Below, in pieces: positions 46,977 through 55,815 of a stretch of 64,000 nucleotides of DNA. The stretch comes from Pseudomonas asplenii. Lineage in GTDB: Bacteria; Pseudomonadota; Gammaproteobacteria; Pseudomonadales; Pseudomonadaceae. Under the pieces are notes generated by a model. The model ran no database searches and had not been told where the DNA came from. It saw only the letters and a list, made by a program, of their open reading frames with translations. Position 1 is the first letter of the stretch. The number at the start of each line of letters is the position of its first letter. The translations under genes and the position numbers were made by a program. The DNA lies in contig NZ_LT629777.1 in NCBI RefSeq assembly GCF_900105475.1, positions 62,001-126,000 on the forward strand, written 5' to 3'.

Positions 46977-47364
46977 AAGTCACCTGCCAACTGTGGTTCG
47001 GGTTGATATCCAGGCGCTCGCCGCCGGCCAGGGTCAGAACCGTTCGCAGGTTCAGCCGCTGGGCGTCGAGCCGTTCGGTTTGAATCTCGATGGCGCTGCA
47101 ATGGCCGTCGTCGATCAGCCATTGCAAGGCTTCACGGGCATAGAATTCGGCATCGAGCTGGGTCTGCGCGGTCAGCTTGACCCGTCGCAGCAGCCACAGC
47201 CGCGAGCCGATACGATCGTTGGCGACCATGGGGAAACTGTCGCCCCACCAGCCGTAACGCTCATCGTCGTCAATCGGGTCGTCGCTGCTGGCGCGACGCC
47301 AGGTGAACAGGCTGATCAGCACCGAACGGGTCAGCGCCGCCTTGAGGTTGTTGGAAACGAACAT
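46966..47364 (-). CDS. Mu gp46-family baseplate protein
   Basis: The protein has 132 residues of the gp46/gpW-gp25 type: RRASSDDPIDDDERYGWWGDSFP (about 24-46), SRLWLLRRVKLTAQT and AREALQWLIDDG. It is a wedge component next to gp47. It starts one base before the end of the gp45 gene. Confidence 0.92.
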   Translation of the reverse strand: MFVSNNLKAALTRSVLISLFTWRRASSDDPIDDDERYGWWGDSFPMVANDRIGSRLWLLRRVKLTAQTQLDAEFYAREALQWLIDDGHCSAIEIQTERLDAQRLNLRTVLTLAGGERLDINPNHSWQVTYAV

Positions 47365-47873
47365 CAGGCACCTCCCGCCGGTACGCCAGTCTGGCCACCG
47401 CCTGGCTGGATGCCGCCGTGCACGTGCTGCATCTGGCTGATACCGCCGGCGACCTGATCGCCCTGGGAGACGATCTTGCCGGTCTGGGTCAGGGTCGGGC
47501 TGTCGAGGTGGATGGCCGTGCTGGCGCGGATGTTCAGGGTGCCGGTGTCGATATCGATGATCCGGCCACGCTTGAAGTGGATGCGGTCGCCTTCGTCGGT
47601 GTAGAGGGCGATTTCGCCGGGGGCGAGGTTCTGCAGGCGGTAACGACGGTCGGCGACCACCAGCACGATGCCGTGGGAACGGTCGCCACCGAGGAAAGTC
47701 GCGATGCCTTCGGCGCCGGCCAGCGGGTTGCTGGTGAAACCGTAGGGTTCGAAGTGCTCCACGTCGTCGTTCACTTCACCGGCGGTCAGGCGCATTTGCA
47801 GCGATTGCAGTTTGTTGGCCGAGTTGGCAAGCACGACGGTGCCGCGCGCCAGCAGGCGGGTCAGTAGGCTCAT
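47364..47873 (-). CDS. baseplate assembly protein V (Mu gp45)
   Basis: The protein has 169 residues: an OB-fold at about 30-100 (EPYGFTSNPLAGAEGIATFLGGDRSHGIVLVVAD), then a beta-helical spike repeat (NIRASTAIHLDSPTLTQTGKIVSQGD) and a Gly-rich end. It is the tail spike that pierces the outer membrane. The gap to the next gene upstream holds a REP pair. Confidence 0.93.
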   Translation of the reverse strand: MSLLTRLLARGTVVLANSANKLQSLQMRLTAGEVNDDVEHFEPYGFTSNPLAGAEGIATFLGGDRSHGIVLVVADRRYRLQNLAPGEIALYTDEGDRIHFKRGRIIDIDTGTLNIRASTAIHLDSPTLTQTGKIVSQGDQVAGGISQMQHVHGGIQPGGGQTGVPAGGA

Positions 47874-47927
47874 GAGGGTTCCTTGGGCGAGCGGTGTGTC
47901 AGGAAATCTTGGGTGTTTGGGAGATGG

Positions 47928-48021
47928 CTATCGCCAGCAAGCCGGCTCCCACAAGGTGCGTGGCAGCACACAAAAACCAGGCTCGCCTCGCCCCTTGTGG
48001 GAGCCGGCTTGCTGGCGATAG
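47928..48021. repeat. inverted REP pair inside the tailocin operon
   Basis: The arms CTATCGCCAGCAAGCCGGCT... (47928-47956) and ...AGCCGGCTTGCTGGCGATAG (47993-48021) are near-perfect inverses with a 36-base centre. It is the same host REP family as at 40090. It separates the gp44-like and gp45-like genes. Confidence 0.92.
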
Positions 48022-48050
48022 CGGCAGAACCGGCACCGCAGATGACGTGG

Positions 48051-49094
48051 TTAACTGGTCCTGGCCTTCGTCGGCGTGGCCTCGAAGACCTCCGGCGGCG
48101 CCACTTCCAGGGTGGTGATCGAACCCTGTGCGGACAGCGAATAGGTGATCCTGGAGATCAGCATGTCCTGGTCCACGTCCAGCACCGGGTCCTTCACCCG
48201 CACCAGCAGGTTGTGCCGCCACAGGTCACCGTTGGACTGTCGCCAGCCCTGTACGCTGTAGGTAGTAGCCAGGGCCTTGCCGACGCGGGTCTCCCGTTCC
48301 CAGTCGGCCCGTTGCTGGGCCAGTTCCGGGGTGAGCTGGACACTTTCGCTGATCACCGTGACCCGCTTGCGCAGCGGGTTGGCCTCACTGGACACGCCGC
48401 TGACTTCGCTCACCGCGCTACCGCTTTTCTGGTCGCTGCCCTTGTGCTGGCCGATCACCCGGTACTCGGAGAACACCGCGCTGTAGTCCCGCGCGGTGCT
48501 GGCCGAGAGGATGTTCTTGCCCAACTCCAGCACATCGCTGGCGCGCCCGGCACTGCCGGGTTTGGCCAGCACCAGGTTGCCGTTCGCATCATCGGTGGAG
48601 AACACCCGATACAAGGTCAGCAAACGGTCAATGGACTTGAACACCGTCTCCCCTGGCACGATGCTGTGGGTCTGCAGCTTGGTGGTTTGCGCGATCTCGC
48701 TGCGCACGTTGACCTGGTAGGGTTTGGCGAGTGCCTCGACGATCGTCAGCAGGCCCTGCTGACGCCATTGGCTCGGCTGGTTGATCGCCGCGCAATCGAC
48801 CAGGTCGCGGGTCAGCGAACTGCCCTCGATGGTCAGGCTGATCTGCTTGCCGTCATAGCTGATGGGCGCCTTGTAGACATGCCCGGTGAGCACCAGATCG
48901 CAGCCGATCAGCACCTGGCAGCGGGCGCCGGCCTTGATCGGCACGGCCAGGGTCTGCCCCGGCCATTGCCAGGTGATGCCCAGCTTGAAGGTGCGGAACT
49001 GGCGCTCGAGATCGGCACTGATCTCGATGGCCTTCCAGCCTTCGTAGCTCAGACCGTCGACCAACAGGACGACGGCGTTGTCGATATCGTTCAT
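48051..49094 (-). CDS. Mu gp44/gpP-family baseplate hub protein
   Basis: The protein has 347 residues related to late control gene D/gp27: SYEGWKAIEISADLERQFRTFKL at the N-terminus, AGARCQVLIGCDLVLTGHVYKAPISYDGKQISLTIEGSSLTRDLVDC (about 55-100). It forms the trimeric hub on which the spike (gp45-like protein) sits. It follows the gp43 gene after 3 bases. Confidence 0.9.
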   Translation of the reverse strand: MNDIDNAVVLLVDGLSYEGWKAIEISADLERQFRTFKLGITWQWPGQTLAVPIKAGARCQVLIGCDLVLTGHVYKAPISYDGKQISLTIEGSSLTRDLVDCAAINQPSQWRQQGLLTIVEALAKPYQVNVRSEIAQTTKLQTHSIVPGETVFKSIDRLLTLYRVFSTDDANGNLVLAKPGSAGRASDVLELGKNILSASTARDYSAVFSEYRVIGQHKGSDQKSGSAVSEVSGVSSEANPLRKRVTVISESVQLTPELAQQRADWERETRVGKALATTYSVQGWRQSNGDLWRHNLLVRVKDPVLDVDQDMLISRITYSLSAQGSITTLEVAPPEVFEATPTKARTS

Positions 49095-49097
49095 GGC

Positions 49098-50396
49098 TTA
49101 CTCCCGGGAGATCTGCAACGGTGCTGGCGGGACGAAACCGGGGTGGGCAATGCGATTGCGCTGCACCACTTCCCCGACCCGCGTGGCATCGCCGAAGTTC
49201 TTGTAGGCGACGACCAGCGCCGGCAGGTTGCTCTTGGGCACCAGATCAATCAGTCGCACACCGTTGGAGGCCACCGCGTTGAGATGCTGCACCAGCGCCT
49301 GGCGCACGGTATTGAGCGCCTGGTAATGCACCGAATCGGCCTTGAGCGCCGCCTGCCAGATCGCCTCGTTGAGGTTGTCGCGCAGCGCCAGCACGTCATC
49401 GACCACCGGCACATCGGCGCGCTGCACCGGCTGCTGGGCCTGTTGCGCCAGCGACGGGGTGACGGCCAGCTTCACCGCCTGGGTCGCCGCCGGGATCACC
49501 GACACCAACTGGGCGATCTGCACCAGCAGGGCATCCTGGATCAGGTTCACCGTGGCCTGCGAGGCCGCAGCGGTGTCCTTGCCAATCGCCAGTTGCGAGG
49601 CGTCGAGGGACTTGGCTTCCTCGACCTGTTTCGACAGATCGGCCAGCATCCCGTGATAGCCCTGGACCGCAAAGTCCTTCAAGCCGCGAACTTCGCCGAC
49701 CAGGCCACGGACCTCGCCGACCAGTCCATTGAACTCGGCCTTGACCTCCCCGAGCACGCCCTTGACCGCCGCGCTCACCTGATGGGGAAACTCCTTGACC
49801 GTACGGACCAGGGCATAGACATTCGCGTAGGTTTCGATCAGCGGCTGCAACTCCCGTTCGATCACCTGATACGCCTGGGTGATGCCCTTGCGCAGGTTCT
49901 CCACGCCGACCCGCGCCTGGTTGACCAGTTTCATCGCCTCATCGAAACGGCCCACCGAGGCGTCGAGCAACTTGCTCGACGCCACCTGCAGTTGCTCCTG
50001 GGTGTTGACGATGGGCTTGGGGAACTGCAGCGGCTGGTCCGGGTAGAACTTCAGGTTGAAGGTCACCAGTCCGCCATCCTGGCGGGTCTGGGTCATGTCG
50101 CATTCGCCGACCTTGACCTGCATCCGTCCCAGCCATGGGTGGACCAGTTCGCCGCTGCCCTCCTCCAGCGCCTTGAGCAGGTTGTCACGTTGCTCCAGGC
50201 AATCGGCGCCGACGATAAAGGCGGTCAGGTCATGGATTTTCGCCTGCTGGCCAAGCCGCTCGAAGAACGGCTGGTCGCGCTGGGGATATTCATGCAACTG
50301 GCCTTTCTGGCCGACCGGGGTCTTCGCCTGGTCGACCCAGAACGGCACGCCGCGAAACGACGCCGGCAACAGGCGATCACGCCAGTTAGTCGCCAT
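49098..50396 (-). CDS. Mu gp43/gpN (DNA circularisation N-terminal domain) tail protein
   Basis: The protein has 432 residues from ATG 50396, with GGAGGT ahead. The N-terminal domain (WRDRLLPASFRGVPFWVDQ, HEYPQRDQPFFERLGQQAKIHDLTAFIVG) is the DNA_circ_N family found in Mu N protein, here a baseplate/tail-tip component despite its family name. The rest is helical. Its start overlaps the tape-measure stop by 11 bases. Confidence 0.9.
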   Translation of the reverse strand: MATNWRDRLLPASFRGVPFWVDQAKTPVGQKGQLHEYPQRDQPFFERLGQQAKIHDLTAFIVGADCLEQRDNLLKALEEGSGELVHPWLGRMQVKVGECDMTQTRQDGGLVTFNLKFYPDQPLQFPKPIVNTQEQLQVASSKLLDASVGRFDEAMKLVNQARVGVENLRKGITQAYQVIERELQPLIETYANVYALVRTVKEFPHQVSAAVKGVLGEVKAEFNGLVGEVRGLVGEVRGLKDFAVQGYHGMLADLSKQVEEAKSLDASQLAIGKDTAAASQATVNLIQDALLVQIAQLVSVIPAATQAVKLAVTPSLAQQAQQPVQRADVPVVDDVLALRDNLNEAIWQAALKADSVHYQALNTVRQALVQHLNAVASNGVRLIDLVPKSNLPALVVAYKNFGDATRVGEVVQRNRIAHPGFVPPAPLQISRE

Positions 50397-51858
50397 AGGC
50401 ACCTCCGAGGGAAAGCGAGCGGTAGCCGACGGCAGACGTCAGGTTCAGGCCCGGTTGGTTGGTTTGGGGTTGGTCGACACGCAGGCCCTGAGGCGCGTTT
50501 TCGAAACGCACGGTCAGTCCGCCTTCGAGTTGGGTACGGTTGTTGGTGGCGGTTTGCTGGACGAGCAGGTTGGCGTTCTGCGTCAGGCTGCTGCCTGCCC
50601 CAGTGCTTTCGTCACGCTCCCAGAAGAACGAATGACGTCCATCTGCGGTTGTCACGGCATTGCGCTGTTGCTGCTGCTCGGTCCAGTCCTCCACCTTGCC
50701 CGTAATCTGGGTGACGAAGCCTCCGACATGGCCACCGAGCCACTCCCGGATCGGCTCAAACAGTTCCTTCAACTTCTGCACCCAGCCAAAGAACCAGCCG
50801 ATGATCGGCTCCCAGTTCTTGATGATCAGGTCCAGCGGTAGCCAGTCGAATATTCCCTTGAGAAAATCCATGACCGGTAGGGCCAACGCTTTCAGCAATC
50901 CCCACATTGCGCTGAAGAAGTCGGCCAAAGGTCCCCAGTTGTTGATGACTATTCCCATCGGAGTCCAGGAAAACACCGTCAGGATAAAGTCGAGATACGC
51001 TGCAAGACCGGTTTTGATCGTGTCCCAATGACTCGAGAAATAGTCACTGATCGCCCCCCAGATCCCCATGAAAAATCCCGAGAGGGGTTTCCAGAAAGTG
51101 ACAATCAAGGTAGCCGCGGCCGCTATACCTGCTGCCACCAGCCCAACAGGCGAGGACAGTGCAATAAACCCGGCAGCTGCTCCGGCAATCGCAGTGAATG
51201 CCAGAGCGCCAGCTGCCAAGCCTTGTACCAAGGCTGGATTGTTCGCGACGAATTGTCCGAACTGGGTAGCCAGAGGTATCAACGCGGTCACGATACTGTC
51301 GAAGGCTGGTAGCAACGCCTGACCGATCTTCAGGGAGATTTGATCCAGGGCCTTGCTGAGCGCCGCCACATGCTGTGCAGTTTCTCCCAGTACCTGCGCA
51401 GATGACTTCTGGGCAATCGGTACCTTGGACACGGTTCCGATTGAAGGCGTTACAGGGGACACAGCTCCTGAACCGTTTGAGACTTCGCCCGCCTTCGGTA
51501 TCACCTGCAGCTGCGACGCTTTACGTGCGAAATCCGCCTGGGCCTGGCGATCCTGCTCGTTGATAGCGGCCTTGAGTCCATTGGTAAAGGGCGCCAACAA
51601 ACCACCGCCCTCCAGATCCACCTTATCAAGACCGCTGTCTGTGAATCCCGTTTTCAGGTCACCGATCTTGAAGTTGAACCCTCTGGTTTTTTCGTCAGGA
51701 CTTTTATCCTTGTCAGTGCCTTGGTCCTTGTCAGTGATTTTTTCCTGATGAGTGCTTTTATCTTTGAGAGCCGCACTGACCGTCTCCACCAAAGCCTTCA
51801 AGTCCTTCACGTGGACGAAGTCCTTCAAGCGGACATTACCTGGTTTCTTCTTAGCCAT
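50386..51858 (-). CDS. tail tape measure protein (Mu gp42-like)
   Basis: The protein has 490 residues from ATG 51858, which overlaps the stop of the frameshift frame (TGATG). A charged N-terminus of about 70 residues is followed by a helical part, then a hydrophobic region (about 215-265, AAGALAFTAIAGAAAGFIALSSPVGLVAAGIAAAATLIV) and a Trp-rich repeat part with IGAIWGAISDYF-like units (about 270-400). Its length sets tail length; 490 residues is short for the family and predicts a short tail tube. Confidence 0.87.
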   Translation of the reverse strand: MAKKKPGNVRLKDFVHVKDLKALVETVSAALKDKSTHQEKITDKDQGTDKDKSPDEKTRGFNFKIGDLKTGFTDSGLDKVDLEGGGLLAPFTNGLKAAINEQDRQAQADFARKASQLQVIPKAGEVSNGSGAVSPVTPSIGTVSKVPIAQKSSAQVLGETAQHVAALSKALDQISLKIGQALLPAFDSIVTALIPLATQFGQFVANNPALVQGLAAGALAFTAIAGAAAGFIALSSPVGLVAAGIAAAATLIVTFWKPLSGFFMGIWGAISDYFSSHWDTIKTGLAAYLDFILTVFSWTPMGIVINNWGPLADFFSAMWGLLKALALPVMDFLKGIFDWLPLDLIIKNWEPIIGWFFGWVQKLKELFEPIREWLGGHVGGFVTQITGKVEDWTEQQQQRNAVTTADGRHSFFWERDESTGAGSSLTQNANLLVQQTATNNRTQLEGGLTVRFENAPQGLRVDQPQTNQPGLNLTSAVGYRSLSLGGAYGD

Positions 51859-52043
51859 CACTGCACCTGCTGCATCGCATTGATCCGTTGCGCGTGCTCC
51901 AGGGACTCCCGGAGCACATCCAGTGGCCTTGCCATCATCTGTTCGGGGTCAACCTTCCAGAACCAGGCCAGGTCATAGGCGACCGCAATCAGTTCGCCGA
52001 TGGCTGCGATGCCGCACTCATGAAAAAACCCGCCACCGCCCAA
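51858..52043 (-). CDS. tail chaperone frameshift extension (gpE-like frame)
   Basis: This 61-codon open frame overlaps the 3' end of the gp41-like gene. It has no ribosome site of its own at the nominal start. After the shift the joined protein continues GFF-HECGIAAIGELIAVAYDLAWFWKVDPEQMMARPLDVLRESLEHAQR. The WFWKVDPEQMMARPL part is the short GpE-type tail protein common in P2/Mu-like phages. It is therefore most likely made as a -1 frameshift fusion with gp41. Confidence 0.82.
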   Translation of the reverse strand: MGGGGFFHECGIAAIGELIAVAYDLAWFWKVDPEQMMARPLDVLRESLEHAQRINAMQQVQ

Positions 52044-52285
52044 CTCAAGGTATTGAGGTCGGACAGATCCAGCTGGTTGACCGACGACGGCGGGATGCCG
52101 GCGCAGACCGCGATGTACTTGGCCGCGACATCCATGTCGAGGCTGACCTCTTCGCTCTTGTCGATCTTGTACGGCAGCGCCTTGATCGCCCGCACTTCCT
52201 GCACCGTCGGACGGCGCAGGGTGAGTTCGTCGAGGGTTGCGCCGTGGGCTTCGATGGGCACCTGCAGCTTCATCGGCTCGCTCAT
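51989..52285 (-). CDS. tail assembly chaperone gp41-like protein
   Basis: The protein has 98 residues (MSEPMKLQVPIEAHGATLDELTLRRPTVQEVRAIKALPYK) and belongs to the Phage_TAC_7 family of Mu gp41. It lies directly before the tape measure gene, the standard place for tail chaperones, and near its end contains a slippery heptamer that leads into the next frame. Confidence 0.9.
   Translation of the reverse strand: MSEPMKLQVPIEAHGATLDELTLRRPTVQEVRAIKALPYKIDKSEEVSLDMDVAAKYIAVCAGIPPSSVNQLDLSDLNTLSWAVAGFFMSAASQPSAN
52022..52028 (-). other. -1 programmed frameshift slippery site T TTT TTC
   Basis: On the coding strand the zero-frame codons are GGT TTT TTC, so the heptamer T TTT TTC has the X XXY YYZ form with correct phase. 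A -1 slip moves from ...AGFF-MSAAS to ...AGFF-HECGI and into the open frame that ends at 51858. Confidence 0.82.
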
Positions 52286-52629
52286 TGCCAGGTCCCCTTG
52301 ATGCCTTCGAATTTCAGTTCGATGGCCGCGTCATCACCCTTGATGACCGGCTCCTCGACCAGGTAGGCACCGGCCAGGACGTAGACCTTGCCGTTGCTGA
52401 ATTCGCAGGTAACGGTCATGTCGGAACCGGCGATCAGTTGCTTGAGGGGGAAGTCCGCGGTGTGCAGTGCGGTAACCTTGAAGGAGGGAGCGATGTCGGT
52501 TTCCTTGTAGAAACCCGGCACCACCGTTTCCCGTTTGACGGCCATCAGGGGCGCTTCGCAGCCGCCGTTGATGGTCAGTTGAGCGCCGTCCACTTTGACG
52601 TAGCAGGTGCCCGCAATCAGTTGTCCCAT
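52282..52629 (-). CDS. tail tube protein (Mu gpM/gp40-like)
   Basis: The protein has 115 residues from ATG 52629 (MGQLIAGTCYVKVDGAQLTINGG). It contains VIPGFYKETDIAPSFKVTALHTADFPLKQLIAGSDMTVTCEFSNGK-type beta structure of contractile-tail tubes. It overlaps the gp41 gene by four bases. It forms the inner tube inside the sheath. Confidence 0.9.
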   Translation of the reverse strand: MGQLIAGTCYVKVDGAQLTINGGCEAPLMAVKRETVVPGFYKETDIAPSFKVTALHTADFPLKQLIAGSDMTVTCEFSNGKVYVLAGAYLVEEPVIKGDDAAIELKFEGIKGTWQ

Positions 52630-52694
52630 GGTGTATCTCCAAAAAATAAGCCCGCTCATGGCGGGCTGAAATGAAACCGTGAAGAGGACGCGGC

Positions 52695-54191
52695 TCAGGC
52701 CGCCGCGTCGTACTGCAGACGGAACTGGTTGAGCAGCGCGAATACGCGCAGGCCGTTGACGTAGTCAGGCGGGAACAGCACGTTGACCCGGCTCGGGTCC
52801 TGGCTGTCGCGCTCGACGATCAGGTGCTCGGCGAACAGTTCGGCGTTTTCCACGTGGCCTTCCAGTTCGAGCTTGGCGTACTGGGCGATCAGCTCACCGC
52901 GGATGGTGCTCGGGGTGACGATCGGCTGGCCGGCGCCGAAGCGGGTGCCATCGGCAGCCAGTTTGTGGCGGCCGTACTTGCTGGTGATCACGCTTTGCAG
53001 ACGGCGCACGATGAAAGCCGACTGGTGCATGGTTTCGCTGTCCAGGTAGGAGTTGTCCGCCTGACCATAGGCATTCTTCTGGTAGGTGGTGATCGCCCGC
53101 TGGATGCGTACGTAGCCGCCTTCGTAGTAGGCGGTGGCGACACCGTAGCTGAGCAGCGACTGGCGCTCGGTCAGGGTGAAACGCTCGCTGGCCGCGGCCG
53201 GATCGACGCCCGGCAGGCTGCCGCTCTGCGTCGGACGGCTGGCGTCAGCCGAGATGAACACCGAAGTGCGTGCAGCCAGTGCGGCGGCCTGAACCCAGAC
53301 CGGTTGCGGTACGCCCTGCTCCATCGCCAGGATGGTGACGTGCTGGTCGTTGCGGGTCTGACCGGCAGCGACCAGCGTGCCCACGGTGCCACGCTTGGCG
53401 GTGTAGACATGTCCGAACAGTTGCTTGGACCAGGACCAGCGACCGACGCTGTCATCCATTGCCGCCTGCCAGGCATTCAGCGAGGCCACGTCGGACCAGG
53501 GCTGGCAGATGAACTCGAAAGGCTCGTCGCCCAGTGCCGCGAGGGCCGCGACCTGATCCGGAATACCGGCACCACCGGCCATCTTCGCGCTGACGATGGT
53601 CAGGCCGGCCGGGGTTTCCTCGCCGTTGCTCTTGCCCAGGCGGTTGAATTGCAGGCTGATGTCGTTACCGCTGTCACCGGTCCATTTGCAGCTCAGGGTG
53701 ACGGTACCATCAGTGGCCACGGCGCTGACCGGCAGGTCGGCGGCGGCATTCACTTGCAGCGCCAGGGTGCTGGCGACCTGGGCGGCGGTCTGGCCGCTGA
53801 CCACGGCGGCCTGTACGCGGACACCGCCGACATACAGATTGAGCACACCGCTTTCGGTGGCGGCGCCGGTCAGTTTCAGGTCGGCCTTGGCAATCGCGCC
53901 GGTGGTGTTGCGCAGCGGCAGGCACCAGATCTCGCCGACCGGGTCGGCCTTGCGCCAGGTGTCGTACATGGCGGCGAGCATCGAACCCTGACCGCCGATG
54001 CTCTTGGCCAGGGCGACGCTGGAGACCAGCACCAGGCTGCCGATTTCCGGGCTGGTGGCGTTGTCGTTGACCTGGGCGACGATCAGTCGACGCAGGGTCG
54101 ACGACGCGCTATTGGCCGCCGAGTTGTCCATCTCGGCGTAGAACAGCGGAACACGCAGGTCCGAAGGAATGTTGCTGAATCCGATAGCCAT
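52695..54191 (-). CDS. contractile tail sheath protein (Mu gpL/gp39)
   Basis: The protein has 498 residues from ATG 54191 (MAIGFSNIPSDLRVPLFYAEMDNS). It has LEIGSLVLVSSVALAKSIGGQGSMLAAMYDTWRKADP-type N-terminal and subtilisin-like sheath C-terminal parts (SFLDSETMHQSAFIVRRLQSVI near 400, VNVLFPPDYVNGLRVFALLNQF at the end). Its presence defines the particle as R-type, contractile. The start overlaps the DUF2635 stop by one base. Confidence 0.95.
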   Translation of the reverse strand: MAIGFSNIPSDLRVPLFYAEMDNSAANSASSTLRRLIVAQVNDNATSPEIGSLVLVSSVALAKSIGGQGSMLAAMYDTWRKADPVGEIWCLPLRNTTGAIAKADLKLTGAATESGVLNLYVGGVRVQAAVVSGQTAAQVASTLALQVNAAADLPVSAVATDGTVTLSCKWTGDSGNDISLQFNRLGKSNGEETPAGLTIVSAKMAGGAGIPDQVAALAALGDEPFEFICQPWSDVASLNAWQAAMDDSVGRWSWSKQLFGHVYTAKRGTVGTLVAAGQTRNDQHVTILAMEQGVPQPVWVQAAALAARTSVFISADASRPTQSGSLPGVDPAAASERFTLTERQSLLSYGVATAYYEGGYVRIQRAITTYQKNAYGQADNSYLDSETMHQSAFIVRRLQSVITSKYGRHKLAADGTRFGAGQPIVTPSTIRGELIAQYAKLELEGHVENAELFAEHLIVERDSQDPSRVNVLFPPDYVNGLRVFALLNQFRLQYDAAA

Positions 54192-54373
54192 TATTGGGCT
54201 TCCTGTGGTTGTGCCGCTTGCACGGCGGAAAGGGTGATATCGCCATCGGCCTGGCGGCGGCGCCACCAGGCGCTGTCAGCCACTTCGCGACCGGCGACCG
54301 GCAGCAGGTCGCCGGCTTCCGGATCCGGTACGGCGCGGCCGGCGGCCGGTACTACGTTGATGCGTTGAGTCAT
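54191..54373 (-). CDS. DUF2635 (Mu gp38-like) protein
   Basis: This 60-residue small protein begins MTQRINVVPAAGRAVPDPEAGD and has WWRRRQADGDI. It is a conserved neighbour of the sheath gene in Mu-like tails. The structural role is unclear. It overlaps gp37 by four bases and the sheath gene by one. Confidence 0.87.
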   Translation of the reverse strand: MTQRINVVPAAGRAVPDPEAGDLLPVAGREVADSAWWRRRQADGDITLSAVQAAQPQEAQ

Positions 54374-54954
54374 GGTTTTACGTTTCCTGAAAAAGCCAGC
54401 TCCAGGCGCCCATCGGGGCCAGGGCGATGCAGATTGGGGTCGGCGGGGTCGATGGCATCGACCCGCACCGTCACCCCGGTAAAGGACGGCAAGCCGTCCA
54501 GTTCACGCTCATGCCAGGTTTCCGCCGGGTCGGTGGCGCGGTTGCGCCCCAGTTGGAACTCGGCGAAGAAACGCAGGCGATACAGCAAGCGAGTGGCATT
54601 GATCGACACCAGCCGGCCGCCGCCGTATTGCAGGGGCGTGTAGAAGGTGTCGGGCTTGAACCCCACCAGCGCGCGCCAGAGTTCGGCGCGCAGGGCGTGG
54701 AGTTGATCGAAAGGGGCCTGGCCGTTGCTGGCGTCGAGCACCAGGGTCAGTTCCAGGCGGTCGCGGATGGTCTGCCGGGAAACGTTCTGCGCGGTGTTCT
54801 CGGCGGCCAGGTCGCAACGAACGGTGATAAAGGCTGACGGGGTCGGCAGCGTGGTGTTGCCTTGCAGCAGGTCCAGGTCGAGACCGGTGGAAATGTGCTG
54901 GGCAAGGCTGGGGCATTCAGCACGCAGTTGCGTGATGATCGGGGTGATGTTCAT
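54370..54954 (-). CDS. Mu gp37-like tail terminator/completion protein
   Basis: The protein has 194 residues (MNITPIITQLRAECPSLAQH; RLELTLVLDASNGQAPFDQLHALRAELW about 68-95). It lies just before DUF2635 and sheath, the place of gp37 in Mu. In a headless particle it should cap the end of the tube. Confidence 0.85.
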   Translation of the reverse strand: MNITPIITQLRAECPSLAQHISTGLDLDLLQGNTTLPTPSAFITVRCDLAAENTAQNVSRQTIRDRLELTLVLDASNGQAPFDQLHALRAELWRALVGFKPDTFYTPLQYGGGRLVSINATRLLYRLRFFAEFQLGRNRATDPAETWHERELDGLPSFTGVTVRVDAIDPADPNLHRPGPDGRLELAFSGNVKP

Positions 54955-55049
54955 GGGGGATACCGGACATTGAAAACCCGCCGCAAGACGGGTTCGACTG
55001 ACGATTGTTCGCCTTCGGAGAGCCTACATCCCAGCAGACCGGGCGCCGC

Positions 55050-55805
55050 TTACTGCCCGAGCAACTCCAGGCCGTAGGCCATGTTCAGCGACTTGGTCAG
55101 CGAAGTGCCCAGGGCGAATACTTCCGTTTCAAAAGTGAAGTAGGCGTTCTGCTGCGCCAGCGGCACCAACGACGGCGCCAGGGTATTGAGGGTGTACGAA
55201 CCCGAGCCGGTCAGCCCTTGTTTGCTCACCGTGGTGCGGGTGCCGTTCAGGTCGGCGGAGACGCGGATCACGTAGTTGAGGGTGCGCTCAGGGTTCTTCG
55301 GGTTGAGCGTGACCTTGATCGAGGCGAGAGTGCCTGCTGACTTGACGATATCGGTGATCACAATCTTGTAGTGGGTCAGGGCATTGTCCACAGAACCACC
55401 GCTGTTACCGCAGCCGCCGACACGACCGGCAGGCAGGGAGAAATAACCCGCCGGACGATAGGTGCCGGGGATCGCGCAAGCAACAATGCCATCTCGCGCC
55501 GCTGCGATACGATAGTTGGCATTCGCCCCCAGGCTGTCGTTGGCGGAAATCACCACCCACGGTTCGCTCAGGCTCGGCAGTTCCTGTGGCTTGATGATGG
55601 TCAGGTTCTCCTCCGGAGTACGGTAGCGAATGGACTTACGGGTCGGGCAGTTTCCGGAGAGAATATTGGCCTCGACCGTCAGGTAGCCGATGGGCCGGGA
55701 CATGTTTTCGCATTGCTGGATCTGCGCCGCCTGGGCGTTGATGGAGGCCAGCAGCGAGCTGGCGGCAATCGCCGCGAAAACGAACAGTTTTTGATGGAAC
55801 GTCAT
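55050..55805 (-). CDS. unknown secreted protein inside the tailocin cluster
   Basis: The protein has 251 residues. The signal peptide is clear (MTFHQKLFVFAAIAASSLLASINAQA before AQIQQC). The mature part is beta-rich with four Cys (QQCENM, SGNCPT, VACAIP, GGCGNS) and no motif I recognise. A GAGG Shine-Dalgarno lies at the very end of the com-like gene, 10 bases upstream, so translation may be coupled to it. It is not a normal tail component. It could be cargo, an immunity-like or host-modifying product; none of these is supported beyond location. Confidence 0.7.
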   Translation of the reverse strand: MTFHQKLFVFAAIAASSLLASINAQAAQIQQCENMSRPIGYLTVEANILSGNCPTRKSIRYRTPEENLTIIKPQELPSLSEPWVVISANDSLGANANYRIAAARDGIVACAIPGTYRPAGYFSLPAGRVGGCGNSGGSVDNALTHYKIVITDIVKSAGTLASIKVTLNPKNPERTLNYVIRVSADLNGTRTTVSKQGLTGSGSYTLNTLAPSLVPLAQQNAYFTFETEVFALGTSLTKSLNMAYGLELLGQ

Positions 55806-55815
55806 GGTAGTGACC

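Noticed and set aside
47883..50705. 940-codon open frame on the plus strand across the tailocin baseplate genes
   Set aside because: It is antisense to three well-recognised tail genes, starts within REP sequence and has composition typical of reverse-frame shadows in GC-rich DNA.
52824..54368. 514-codon open frame on the plus strand
   Set aside because: It is antisense to the sheath gene, whose own frame matches a known family over its full length.
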